In this document: positions 22,766 through 34,900 of the stretch, in pieces | Layout of the letters: every line of letters starts with the position of its first letter | How positions within the stretch are numbered: position 1 is the first letter of the stretch | NCBI RefSeq assembly: GCF_001039355.2 | Contig: NW_019775527.1 | Location: 254,490 to 301,474 of the forward strand | Length of the DNA: 46,985 nt | DNA from: Lingula anatina | Taxonomy: Eukaryota > Brachiopoda > Lingulata > Lingulida > Lingulidae | Direction of reading: 5' to 3' | Program-made: the position numbers and the translations under genes | Notes under the pieces: model-generated | Databases searched by the model: none | What the model was told of the DNA's origin: nothing | The model's input: only the letters and a program-made list of their open reading frames with translations

Positions 22766-23970
22766 TTCAAATAATCTTTAATCCGCCCTTGGCTTGTCAC
22801 ACCTAGCTAATTATCATCAGTTCTGTGGTAGACGAGTATTTTGGAAAATTTGAAAGAGGTACAAAAATCACACCTTTCTCTCTCTCAGAACCAATGGAAA
22901 TATAAGAAAGTAATCATGAGTGGGCGAAATGTTTTAATAAACGTAGAAAACTTTTTTACTTATAGATGTAAATCCTTTAAAGCACAGAACTTTTAAAAAG
23001 ATTCTTTTACGACTGTTAAAAACTAAAAGCTTGGAATATTAAAATAGTTGTGAATAGGAAGAGAAACTATCACTCATGATAGACGATGTTTTAATTGCTT
23101 CCCTCGCAAGATAAATAATTCATATCAAGTCGCTTGTCTTCTTTACTGACTTTTCCAGTTTGAAAAGCAAAGTAAATCATGTTTGATTTCAGTTATTTTT
23201 CTTATTCTTTACATTCACAAATGTAGACAAATGAAAGACAGTTAAACAAATACATCTATTTGCACCGTGCCTAATTGATATCCGGACCCCGGATAACTGA
23301 CATTAATGCCGTTAATCTCAAAAGAACTGTAATTATCACTAATGAATTATGTAAATGCAAAGTATTGATAAATGATAGAATTATGTACAAGTTCTAATAA
23401 ACTGAAACTATAATGTTTTTATTATATAGCATCCAGACGCAGTCAGTCCGCTGAAGCTGGTACCCGATGTTTTTTTTTACCCGATGACTTTGGGGATCGA
23501 TCCACTCAACTGCCCGTAATTGGTAAACCCAACCTTGACCTATATTATCTTCCAGCCTTCTTATTAAAGCTTTTATATTTGTACAACATCAATAAAATTT
23601 CAATCTGAAAATGTCTATATAAATGTCACATGACAGAAGGAAAAAGCATTATTATGTCTTGTATATTGTAAAATTAAAATTTATCTTCTACCCTTTTCTG
23701 AACCAAGACAACAGTTCTTGGAATGTTGAGTACACCAAGCAAGCCAACACAGATGTATATCTGTATTAAAACTAGAGGATCAGAGAGGCGATACCGCCTC
23801 CTGATATAGTACCACCAGCTGGAGCAAGCGCATTCATATGGACCCCGCCTCCCCCCCCCCCAAAAAAAAAGAGACACCACCACCAGTCTTATGCTTGACA
23901 AGCTCTATAAAATGCAATCAACAAGAATTCTCAAAATATGCAAAAAAAATATAACCAAAAATAGTACAAT
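22766..23970. other. No gene recognised
   Basis: AT-rich. Contains a small perfect hairpin GAGGCG-ATAC-CGCCTC near 23790 and a 'gtaccaccagc' word at about 23812 that also appears, inverted, in the GC-rich block at 28960. No supported frames. Confidence 0.4.
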
Positions 23971-23972
23971 CA

Positions 23973-24255
23973 AAATTCAGTTCATCATAAAAAGTAGGTC
24001 AAAGGTCAATTTTAAAGTCACAGTTAATTGCCAGTATATGACTTCCTATTAAAGTTCAATAGTAACTATGGACCTATCTCTGCCAGTTTTGGAGATAAAA
24101 GGGAACAAAAATTTGCAAAGTTCAGTTCATGGTGAAAAGTAGGTCAAAGATCAATTTCAAGGTCACATTTAGATTGCCAGTAAATGACTTCCTATTCAAC
24201 TTTAACTATAACTATTGACCTATCTCTGCCAGTTTTGGAGATATAAGGGACTGTA
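23973..24255. repeat. Tandem pair of ~145-bp units with AGGTCA sites
   Basis: Two diverged copies (about 23973-24115 and 24116-24255) share 'aaaagtaggtcaaag', 'atgacttcctatt' and 'gacctatctctgccagtttt'. The first copy contains a perfect DR1, AGGTCAAAGGTCA (23996-24008); the second has AGGTCAAAGATCA. The type is common in marine invertebrate repeats. Function as a receptor site is not shown. Confidence 0.6.
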
Positions 24256-25116
24256 TGTTACAATTCTGAGTTACAATAATGTGCCACCACAATGTACTTT
24301 TTTTTACAGCATAACACGAAAACCGTATGAAATACAAAAAAATGGAGACCACACTCAATGTTGGGCTTTACATGCTCTACAAAATGCAAAAAAGAATGGG
24401 TCTCTAGCATTAACGGTTTCAACTCCGCTGTTACTAAGCTGTATCATTTGCCACATTTTTAAACACAACAAAAATATCATTATTACGAATTAAACAAGCT
24501 CTTCCGATAATACTTGTCATGGAACTTTTTTGTTGGTCATATTTGGGTTAGCACTTCTTTTAATTCAGTCCATTAATCCAGTTAATATATGTGCTAACTA
24601 CTATGTAAAAATACAGCCTCATGGTTACGTCTTGCAATCTGTAAAGCTTACAGGTTAAACAAGATTTTAAAAATCTGTTAACTGATTTCTTATTGTTAAA
24701 TCAGCAACAAACAAACCAATTATTGGTATGACAGTTCTTTGAGGAATATTTTATTTGCAAGCATGAGGGCTCAAGTTTCTGCAAACAGCAACATCAGCAC
24801 AAACACTATATTCAATCAGGAGGACTGACTCTTTAATAGCGTAACATTTTATCTTGAATAATTAAGTAAACAGGAATCCAATTCTTCATCAGAGCTGAAA
24901 GACTGCAGCCATACAAGAACATATATTTTGTATGGGTTTGATACATCATTTCATAATAAAGTTTCATCATAAGTACCAACATCTATTCTGCTTTCTGCAA
25001 GATATATTTCCTCCTGAGCTTTGGCTGACATCTGTGGAATGATCATCAAGAATTTTTGAATTTAAATGCTCAAAAATCTTTGGTCTCATAAAACTGTATC
25101 AGTGACTAAAACATCA
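24256..25116. other. No gene recognised
   Basis: AT-rich with one 90-codon frame (24215-24493) lacking domain features. It lies downstream of the LRP fragment, which is on the minus strand, so it may include its 3' UTR. Confidence 0.35.
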
Positions 25117-25224
25117 GTGTTGTAATTGTTTTCTTTCACATACAAAGTCTGGCGTGCTGATGTCCACATCATTTCCTCCATGGAAAGCCACCGTTCCTGC
25201 AGGTGCCCCAGTCTGAACTCGCCC

Positions 25225-25484
25225 TCACCACTGGAATGCAGAGCCTTGCTCATACTGAAATCATAGCAACAACTATTTCAATATGCAGGGGAACCATTCG
25301 ACATGATTACCAAAAATATAGGATTCTGACTTACAATAAATAAAAAAATGTATTTTTAAAGAAACTGCTGCAATGGTTGTACCAAATGTGCCTTTTAGAA
25401 TAAACTGTTTGATACTGAATACTTTATTTTGTATGATGCATTTGATATTAACTAAAACTGCTTAACAAATATTTTCTAAAATTC

Positions 25485-25518
<34 letters not shown>

Positions 25519-26435
25519 CTTACCTTCTTCTTTGCAGAAAGAGGCACACAACAATAATGATTGACCACTAATAGGATGACCACAAGTATAATGGGGACCA
25601 CAGTGGCAGCTGTTTCTGAAATAGCACATTTACTGGGAATGTTTCAACTCAGAAAGGGAAATAATCCATCAAAAAAGTATCAGGGACATATTTACAATGA
25701 TAAAAATTACCATACAACAATATTCCAAGAACACTGACATAAGATGAATATCCTTAGATACAAAACGTTAAAAGAAACTTACCATGAGACACAGTCACAC
25801 CTGTGCCCCCTGGTGTGATGAGGCACAAGTGAGTGCGGCCACCGTTGCTGTCCCAACAGACATTTGCACCTAAAATAGGCACACCTGTAAACAATAACAA
25901 CAATAAAGTTCTTAGTCATATTATATATCAAGCTTCCATGTAATTTGGTATCCACAGATGTCCTTACATACCTACATTGAAATATTCTGTTGCAATCACT
26001 CAACTTCTTACAAATTCTGTAAGGACAAAATACTTAAAATTTTCACTTAATTATATCAGTTTAATTCTTGAAAAATGAACAGATAAAATCAAAATTCACA
26101 AAATGAATATATTTAATCCAAAATTTAATATTTTCACTTTTATATTTGACTAAATAGTCATTTCTTGGCAAAATCTAATGTAAACTAAATAATTCTTACA
26201 GTACCTTGTATCTGTTGCAGAGGGTGCATGACCTTGAGGTCCATGGGCCTGTGAATTGTGTTGACCAGTGATGTCTGGTTAGTGCCTGTGTACTTGTCAG
26301 CTTTTTCAATACTCAGATGGTTCCAGTCAGTCCAATATATCCAGTCTTCAAACACAGCAATGGCAAATATGTGGGCTATTCTGACTTCTGATATGACCAA
26401 TTAACTGTCTGTTGTTGCCATCAAGGTTGGCATAC
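25225..26435 (-). pseudogene. 3' exons of an LDL-receptor-related protein, disrupted
   Basis: Four minus-strand exon-like blocks with consensus splice sites. The first, 26435-26205, reads YANLDGNNRQLI then, after a +1 shift near 26386, IAVFEDWIYWTDW and HRPMDLKVMHPLQQ: a YWTD (LDLR class B) repeat end as in the LRP1/LRP2 family. The second, 25869-25783, reads NVCWDSNGGRTHLCLI, an EGF-like module with one cysteine replaced by arginine. The third, 25615-25524, reads TVVPIILVVILLVV, a transmembrane helix, then KKK. The fourth, starting 25254, reads YEQGSAFQW then TGA at 25225; the frame continues beyond the stop with a tail-like 'VAFHGGNDVDISTPDF'. Order, phases (1, 1, 0) and topology fit the LRP C-terminus. 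The frameshift, the stop and absence of further YWTD or ligand-binding exons up to 27240 argue for a pseudogene or duplicated fragment; sequencing error is the alternative. Confidence 0.7.
25489..25515. repeat. (GA)n microsatellite
   Basis: Perfect GA run of about 27 bases, in the intron between the transmembrane and tail exons of the LRP fragment, adjoining the donor site at 25523. Confidence 0.9.
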
Positions 26436-27239
26436 CTGAAATGTAACATAGTATGTATTAGATTTTACGACATTTGGTATAAATGGAACAAGAAAAACTA
26501 CAGAACCTGCAGTGAACTGTTTATGTCTCTGTTAAAAGAAGATCAACTTTACAACCTCCAGACCTGCTTGGCGATGGGGCAGGTAATAACCTGTGACAGT
26601 ACCACATACTAAATTTAGTTTCATTCGCCAACTTAAAATTTATAAACATTTTATCAAAAAAAAAAAAGACACAAGCATATATATATACAAATAAAAGTCT
26701 GTCCAGTAAATACATCTGGAATAAAATGTCTAGCATATAAGACATATTTTAAATTATATATAAATTAAATTATAAAATAAATTATATATATATAAATCAA
26801 TTAGTTATATCAAATGTGAGTATGCAGTCCCTGACTTTTTATCTGGCCATTAAAATTTTATTTGTATTATTATCATTATATATTTACAAAATTTTAAGTT
26901 CTTTTTTAACCATTTGGGACAAATTCCTATTTATCTTACGTATATTATGCTTATAAAACATAATGAGAGAAATAAATCATAACTGAAAATAACCTTGTCC
27001 AAAGAATTAATATTAAGGGCAGAACAAATGAAAAGATGAAAATGCTCTGCTAAGATCTGCTTAGAATCACGGTATCATAGTGGAGAAGACTAGAAGAGAA
27101 AACATGTCCACAGGCTTACATGTGCATCAACAGACACGCATAGCGTATACATGCAGTTACCACTAGTACACACTCTACTATGAGGTTATGTTTGTTTTCA
27201 AGTTTCTCTTACCTGAAAACACTGGCAATTTTCACGGCT
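26436..27239. other. No gene recognised
   Basis: Very AT-rich (for example 26755-26800). I looked here for a preceding YWTD or EGF exon of the LRP fragment on the minus strand and found none. Confidence 0.4.
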
Positions 27240-30200
27240 TAAAATAGATAAAAGTTAATAATTTTGACAAATCCTGTCCCATGTTTCTGAAAATTGTCCT
27301 AAATCTTGCCACATGTCATGTATTGTACACATGGATAAGACATAGTGCTGCTCTTGGTGCTGTCTTTCATAGCCTGCTTTTTCATGGTAAGGGTACTCTG
27401 GAAAAAGAACAATATAACTGAAAAAGCTAAAAAGTTACATTGAAAAGACGGGCAAATCCAAGGACTTAAAATAGTTAAATGTTAATAATTTTGTCAAATC
27501 TTGTCCAATATTTCTGAAATTTGTACAAATGATGCTTAACAACAATAGAAATCTGTGATAAGATGATCTGTTGACTTTATCTAATGAAAAGTGTCATTTT
27601 GGGACAATATGTTTGGGACAACTGAAATTTACATTGAAAAGACTGGCAAATCTCAGGACTTAAAATAGTTAAACGTTAATAATTTTGTCAAATCTTGTCC
27701 AGTGTTACTGAAATTTGTGCAAAAGATGCTTAACAACAATAAAAATCTGTGATAAGCTGATCAAATGACTGTGTCTAATGAAAAGTATCTTCTTGCTACA
27801 ATATCTTTGAAAAAACTGAAAATTACATGAAAACACTGGCAAATTCAATGGCATAAAATAGTTAAATGTTAATAATTATGTCAAATCTTGTTCAGTGTTT
27901 CTGAAATTTGTACAAATGATGCTTAACAACAATAGAAATCTGTGATAAGATGATCTATTGACTTTATCTAATGAAAAGTGTCTTTAGGGAACAATATATT
28001 TCGGAAAACTGAAATTTACATTGAAAAGACTGGCAAATCCCAGGACTTAAAATAGTTAAATGTTAATAATTTTGTCAAATCTTGTCCAATATTTCTGAAA
28101 TTTGTACAAATGATGCTTAACAACAATAAAAATCTGTGATTAGATGATCTATTGACTGTGTTTAATGAAAAGTGTCTTTTTGGGACAATATATTTGGGAA
28201 AACTGAAATTTACATTGAAAAGACTGGCAAATTCCATGGCTTAAAATAGTTAAATGTTAATAATTTTGCAATGTGATTATAAAATAAAATAGCAAATGTG
28301 ATGACTTGAGGTTGTGTGTGTAAGAGGTTGCAAATTACCTATAATAAAATAGTTAAACGTTAATAATTTTGTCAAATCTTGTCCAGTGTTACTGAAATTT
28401 GTGCAAAAGATGCTTAACAACAATAAAAATCTGTGATAAGCTGATCAAATGACTGTGTCTAATGAAAAGTATCTTCTTGCTACAATATCTTTGAAAAAAC
28501 TGAAAATTACATGAAAACACTGGCAAATTCAATGGCATAAAATAGTTAAATGTTAATAATTATGTCAAATCTTGTTCAGTGTTTCTGAAATTTGTACAAA
28601 TGATGCTTAACAACAATAGAAATCTGTGATAAGATGATCTATTGACTTTATCTAATGAAAAGTGTCTTTAGGGAACAATATATTTCGGAAAACTGAAATT
28701 TACATTGAAAAGACTGGCAAATCCCAGGACTTAAAATAGTTAAATGTTAATAATTTTGTCAAATCTTGTCCAATATTTCTGAAATTTGTACAAATGATGC
28801 TTAACAACAATAAAAATCTGTGATTAGATGATCTATTGACTGTGTCTAATGAAAAGTGTCTTTTTGGGNGTCCGGCGGAGCCGGCGGAGCCGGCGGAGCC
28901 GGCAGAACCGGCAGAGCCGGCGGAGCCGGCGGAACGATCCGGACGAGACCGAAACCATGTGTACCGCCAGCGCTAACGCTGGTGGTACAATTACATTGAA
29001 AAGACTGACAAATGCAATGACTTAAAATAGTTAATCGATAATAATTTTGTCAAATCTAGTCCAATATTTCTGAAATTTGAACAAATGATGCTTAACAACA
29101 ATAGAAATCTGTGATAAGATGATCAGTTGACTGCATCTAATTAAAAGTGTTTTTTGGGACAACGTATTTGGGAAAACTGAAATTTACATTGAAAAGACTG
29201 GCAAATTCCAGGACTTAAAATGGTTAAACATTTATAATTTTGTCAAATCTTGTACAGTGTTTCTGAAATTTGTACAAATGATGCTTAACAACAATAAAAA
29301 TCTATGATAAGCTGATCAAATGACTGTGTCTAATGAAAAGTATCTTCTTGCGACAATATCTTTGAAAAAACAAAAAAATTACACTGAAAACGCTGGCAAA
29401 TTCCATGGTTTAAAATAGTTAAATGTTAATAATTTTGCAAATTGATTATAAAATTAAATAGCAAATGTGATGACTTGAGGTTGTGTGTGTAAGAGGTTGC
29501 AAATTACCTATAACTGTTATCTGGAAAACAATATATACCCATACAAGACTTCTCCTTACTATCAATGTCAGATGCAGATTACTCTTTACAATTGGTTTCT
29601 GGAATGGGTTGTTGTTATCACAGTATTTGACAATGTCCAAAATCTTGCCACATATCACGTATTGTACACATGGATAAGACATAGTGCTGCTCTTGATGCT
29701 GTCTTTCACTGCCTGCTTTTCCATGATAAGGGTACTCTGGAAAAAGAACAATATAACTGAAAAAACTGAAAATTACATTGAAAAGACTGGCAAATGCAAT
29801 GACTTAAAATAGTTAATCAATAATAATTTTGTCAAATCTTGTCCAATATTTCTGAAATTTGTACAAATGATGCTTAACAACAATAGAAATCTGTGATAAG
29901 ATGATCAGTTGACTGTATCTAATGACAAGTGATTTTTGGGACAACAAATTTGGGACAACTGAAATTTACATTGAAAAGACTGGCAAAACACAGGACTTAG
30001 AATAGTTAAACGATAATAATTTTGTCAAATCTAGTCCAATATTTCTGAAATTTGTACAAATGATGCTTAACAACAATAAAAATATGTGATAAGCTGATCA
30101 GTTGACTGTGTCTAATGAAAAGTGTATTTTGGGGACAATATATTTGGGAAAACTGAAATTTACATTGAAAAGACTGGCAAATCCCAGGGCTTTAAAATAG

Positions 30201-30755
30201 TTAAATGTTAATCATTTTGACAAAACTTGTCCAGTGTTTCTGAAAATTGTCCCGAATCTTGCCACTTGTCATATATTGTACACATGGATAAGACATAGTG
30301 CTGCTCTTGGTGCTGTCTTTCACTGCCTGCTTCTTCATGGTAAGGGTACTCTGGAAAAAGAACAATATAACTGAAAAATCTAAAAAATTACATTGAAAAG
30401 ACTGGCAAATCCAATAACTTAAAATAGTTAATCGATAATAATTTTGTCAAATCTAGTCCAATGTTTCTGAAATTTGTACAAATGATGCTTAACAACATTA
30501 AAAATCTGTGATAAGCTGATCAAATGACTGTGTCTAATGGAAAGTATCTTCTTGCGACAATATCTTTGAAAAAACTGAAAATTACACTGAAAATTAACAC
30601 TGGCAAATTCCATGGCTTAAAATAGTTAAATGTTAATAATTTTGCAATGTGATTATAAAATAAAATAGCAAATGTGACGACTTGAGGTTGTTTGTGTAAG
30701 AGGTTGCAAATTACCTATAACTGTTATCTGGAAAACAATATATACCCTTACAGCT
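27240..30755. repeat. Satellite-like array of ~190-bp monomers
   Basis: About fifteen monomers of roughly 190 bp. Each runs from 'ttacattgaaaagactggca' through 'aatagttaaatgttaataa', 'tgtcaaatcttgtccaatat' and 'caaatgatgcttaacaacaa' to 'gactgtgtctaatgaaaagt'. A second module ('attgtacacatggataagac', 'tgctgctcttggtgctgtc') interrupts at about 27300, 29640 and 30245. A block of more than 500 bp (27661-28200) recurs almost exactly at 28343-28868, giving higher-order structure. All open frames here are by-products. Single diverged monomers occur at 1660-1820 and 2700-2850. The array ends sharply at 30755, where the putative large transposon begins. Confidence 0.85.
28870..28983. repeat. GC-rich 9-bp minisatellite and hairpin inside the array
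   Basis: Starts right after the N at 28869 with about seven units of 'gccggcgga' or close variants, then 'acgatccggacgagacc' and a near-perfect 12-bp inverted repeat (GTACCGCCAGCG, loop CTAA, CGCTGGTGGTAC). It is strikingly GC-rich within AT-rich satellite. One frame reads Gly at every third residue (GGAGGAGRTGRA). The right junction with the array is in continuous sequence; the left is only an N. Confidence 0.7.
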
Positions 30756-30756
30756 A

Positions 30757-30825
30757 GGCTTTTTAATCTGTTCTCACTACCGTGATCGTGTCTACGGACA
30801 CGGTTACTCTTCACCGTGACCAAGC
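30757..30825 (+). repeat. Left terminal inverted repeat and subterminal palindromes
   Basis: TIR GGCTTTTTAATCTGTTC, then ACCGTGAT, then the hairpin CGTGTC-TACG-GACACG extended by GT, then CACCGTGACC. These repeated ACCGTG words in both orientations are candidate transposase-binding sites. Confidence 0.45.
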
Positions 30826-31348
30826 CTACCGCCCACTTTGTGAACAATAGAAGTAGGAGGATCGTTTAACAATGGATATTTAACCAGTCGCGTGGCAGGA
30901 GAGCGTGTCCCGATCTCTCAACCTGGCAGGGGGCGACCGTCTTTTTCAGGAAGGGTGTGCATTTAGGCGTGATGTCATTAATAGCCGCTAATTGCTGTCC
31001 AGTAAATATTGCACCGCTTCTTATTACTTCAAAAATCAAAGCATCTACTTACTGTACTTCGTCAGTTAAACGGGAATATATAAAGCGGGTTTAGCAGAAA
31101 ATACAATTAACAGCATATTCACTTAAATTAACAAGTGTAAAAACAAACCAACGCTCAATTTGAAGAGAGTAAATAAAAAATGATAGTATGACCGTTTTGA
31201 TTTGTTTGGATGTAAGCTAATTGTATGGAAATGGCGTGAGTAATAAACAGAACAGAAAGAAGCAGAAAAACTTACGTTTCAATGCTATTTCGGCAAAAGG
31301 CTTTTTATATTTTGATTTACTTGTATGACTGGTTTAGTGAGAAATAAA

Positions 31349-31706
31349 AAAAAAAAAATACATAGAAAATAATCAATTTATCCATTTTATTCTGTACATA
31401 GACTGAGGTAGTACTTTATGATGGTGGTTACACTGTTATTTAATAAATGTTCGTATTACCTAGTCATTGTAATTTATTTTTGTTTTGATTCAAGGGATTA
31501 TAACATTTTACTGCCATATGCCATTATCGANAAAAAATACATAGAAAATAATCAATTTATCCATTTTATTCTGTACATAGACTGAGGTAGTACTTTATGA
31601 TGGTGGTTACACTGTTATTTAATAAATGTTCGTATTACCTAGTCATTGTAATTTATTTTTGTTTTGATTAAAGGGATTATAACATTTTACTGCCATATGC
31701 CATTAT
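31349..31706. other. Unmerged contig overlap around N at 31531
   Basis: About 175 bp before the N (31353-31530) recurs after it (31532-31706) with one or two differences (for example 'gattcaaggg' against 'gattaaaggg'). It is a contig join with duplicate ends, in the presumed 3' UTR side of the BEN gene. The minus-strand AATAAA closest to the BEN stop is at 31652-31657. Confidence 0.8.
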
Positions 31707-31985
31707 AGTAGTTCTTCCTTACACTGCACTAAACACTTAAAACTCATCTTAGCCTCTGGGAACGAGTAATTAATGCTGTATACGACCAAAAAGGATTAGA
31801 AAACTGTCTATTTTAAATTACAATGGAAGTATAATCACCTAAGTGAATATAAAAATTTAAACAAACATCAAAGGAGTAACTTTGAGCGAAAAAAAATGTT
31901 TTGGCATTTAGTAGGATGGTGGTAGAAAGTAGCTAGTGACCCCAGGAAAATTAATTTTGATGAAAATTAAAGAGTTATCGTTGTA

Positions 31986-34900
31986 TTAATTGTTGTGATG
32001 TTTCCGCCTCAAATTCCTATTTGCCGTATTCATGGCAGTTGTGCATTTTGACCAAAATCCTGGTAATCTCGCCTCGTCAGGATAGAATTTTTTAACAGAG
32101 CGCTCTATGTACAACATTCTCTCTTTGCACATGGGCTCCTTCACCATATCTGCTCTCCTGCACCCCAGTATGTTGCGCGTCGGATCAATCCTCTCCTCAG
32201 CTGAGAAAATCGTAGACATCAGTTTTACACAGAAGTTTGTGCAACTGCTTGCTGTTGTTTTCATGTTTAATAGTTTTCTGTCTGATAGCTGGTATGTTTG
32301 CGGTACTGGTGGTTGAGTGCTAGCATGTTGTTGAAAGGGCGTTAAAGGTTGTAATAGAGTAGGAAATGGGAGAGGTGTAGCAGGAGTGGCAAAGACGGAG
32401 CCTGGGGTACTGTGCACGGGTGACAGGTGCCAGTTTGGAGTCGATGGGGGAGAGTTATGCGAGTTATGTGCAGGTGAAGGAGAAATTACGTGACTTGAAG
32501 ACAGTCTGCTTTGAAAAAGGGATCTAGCAACGGGCAAACGGGAAGCCGCGCGAGACGTAGATGTGGATGAAGAAATAAACCGAGAAACCGGTAGTCTAGT
32601 AGAGTTGAATTGTGGAGAGACAGGGAGAGGTGAAAGATGTATGCGAGACCCGCGTGCAGTGCCAATGTCAGAAATTGGCTGGCAAGAAAATGGGAGACGA
32701 GAGCCAAGAGACGAAGGTGGCAAAGACTCAGAATCAGTCGAGGGCAAAGTAGATGGCGGGTTTAATTGAGAGGAGATTGCTGAGGGGGCGTGTCTGACGG
32801 CCCTGGCTGGTGCAGAGGCTGTTGAAGAAGCTGCCGGAGTCCTGGCTACAGAGGCTCTAGAGGGAACTTCGGGCACAGTCGGGATGTCACTGATCGACTC
32901 TGTGTTTCCTTTAGAGGAGCTCGAGGTTTCTGAATGGGCGTGCACGAGAGCGACGACCCTGACTGTTGCAGAGGCTGCTGAAGAAGCTGCCGGAGTCCTG
33001 GCTACAGAGGCTCTAGAGGGAACTTCGGGCACAGTCGGGATGTCACTGATCGACTCTGTGTTTACTGGTACTTGAGAGGAGGTTTCTGAGGGGGCGTGTC
33101 CTAAACCGACGGTCCTGGCTGTTGCAAAGGCTGTTAAAGAAGCTGCCGGCGTCCTAGCTACAGAGGCTGTAGAGGAAACTTCGGACACCGTCGGGATGTC
33201 TCCTGTCGACACTCTTCCCAGCAGATCCTTTAATAGTGTGTTATTCTCCTGCACCATCTCCTGAATTTTAACTAAAGCCGGACGACATTCGCACCTGATT
33301 ATCGTAGGTGACTGGGGCTCGGGCTCTGTGGCTCCAGGGCTGCCCGAGGCTAAAACTGTAATACCCTAGATAAGAAAAAATTGTCATTACAAGTATGAAA
33401 ATATTTTCATTGTATGATACAACATTGTAGATACAACAGTGAAGAAAGAGGGCAAAATAACACATATACATGTACAGTACCAGGATTAATCTTGCCCAAA
33501 AACCTTGATCTCCCATTGGCAAAATGGGGAAAATCACATTACTGAAGCCATTTACCATATTGCAACAGCATATAAATTAAATATATCGAGTATTTCAGTT
33601 CATTGCGTTAAGACTGCGGATATTTACGTACTTGTTGTTTTTTTTTCTTGGGTTGTGCGGCTGGACGTCGGCTACACTTCTTTCTTTTTTGTCTAGGCGT
33701 TGCTGTGACGGTCTCGGGGCTCGCCTCCGCAGAAGTGCTTGAGTTTTCAAAAACGGTACTGCCTTCCTCGCTCTCACTTTCCTCACTGTCAACCAGTTCC
33801 CTCTCTTTTTGGACCTGGGCTGACTTTGAATCTAAAAAGTGCAAATTTTAAGTGCATTTATTTATGCTGTTGTATGAAATTTGAAAGGTGCCCACAATTT
33901 CACTTAGATATATTTGTTTTAATTTAATTATTATTAAACTTCAATTCCATCAAACAAAAAGCACCATGAAATATTATGAATATATTCATTACTAATATTT
34001 AGAGAATGCACATGAGCGTATCCCAGTTAAACCACCTCCACATGCATTATCGATGAAATATAAGGAGTAGGATGGCTTACTAGAGGTGAAGACGACAACT
34101 CCGGTGCATTCAGCATTGGGATCTTCCTCTGTGGGCCACGGACAGGTAACTTGGGCCCCAACCATTACTTTCCCCCCGTCTACCGTCGTTAACTTTGACG
34201 TGTCGACACTAACGACTCCACCATCATCGCACTCTACCACTGCATATCTGTCTGCAAATAATAGTATTTGGCAACATAACACTCAATCTACAAGTCAATA
34301 AAAATAAACAAAAAAATTAAATACGCTGTACATTATCATTATTTCAGGACGTGTTTATAAGCCTTGGTTAATTTATGAAAATGTCTTTTTTTCTAGTTGA
34401 ATGATATTAAAAAATTTACTATGAAGAGCATCGCCACTACAGAGATTAGGAAGTAAACTCTTCATGGCACTAAGATGGGTGCAAATGTGTACCCTCTCCA
34501 GCACTGTTAAAGGTCCACAAACAAATATACACACATTTGTCAAGACGACAAGATAAATTTCACTACGATGTATCAAGTGTAATAATTGTTACATATATAT
34601 TCTAAATGTCGCTTACTTATAATTGCATTAAGAAAAAAATCAGTATATCAATTAATTTAGTTTAAATAAAATCATCTGCAACAGAGGCTAAAAGCTGTGA
34701 ACCTGGGACTAAGGGACTGCCTAAGCTCAAACATATTGAAGACAAAGACAACTTCCTATCTTTTCTGAGAGAACAATAACGGGGGCGAAAGGAGCAATTA
34801 CAACGTGCAAACGTGCATCAGATAAGAAGCCCTACAATGTAGTTGCGATTTTATCTGCAAGGGTGGTCACAAGCTGGTCTCATCCTTCAATGCGATGGAG

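Noticed and set aside
22495-22800. 101-codon minus frame with a Gly run
   Set aside because: Crosses the N gap and a C homopolymer; the Gly run is artefactual.
28870-28983. Collagen-like exon
   Set aside because: Gly-X-Y frame arises from a 9-bp minisatellite; no splice sites, adjoining an assembly N.
27240-30755. CRISPR-like regular repeats
   Set aside because: Units are ~190 bp without unique spacers, in eukaryotic DNA; this is satellite sequence.
32107-33075. Plus-strand frames opposite the BEN gene
   Set aside because: Shadows of the strongly biased Ser/Pro/Ala-rich minus-strand exon.
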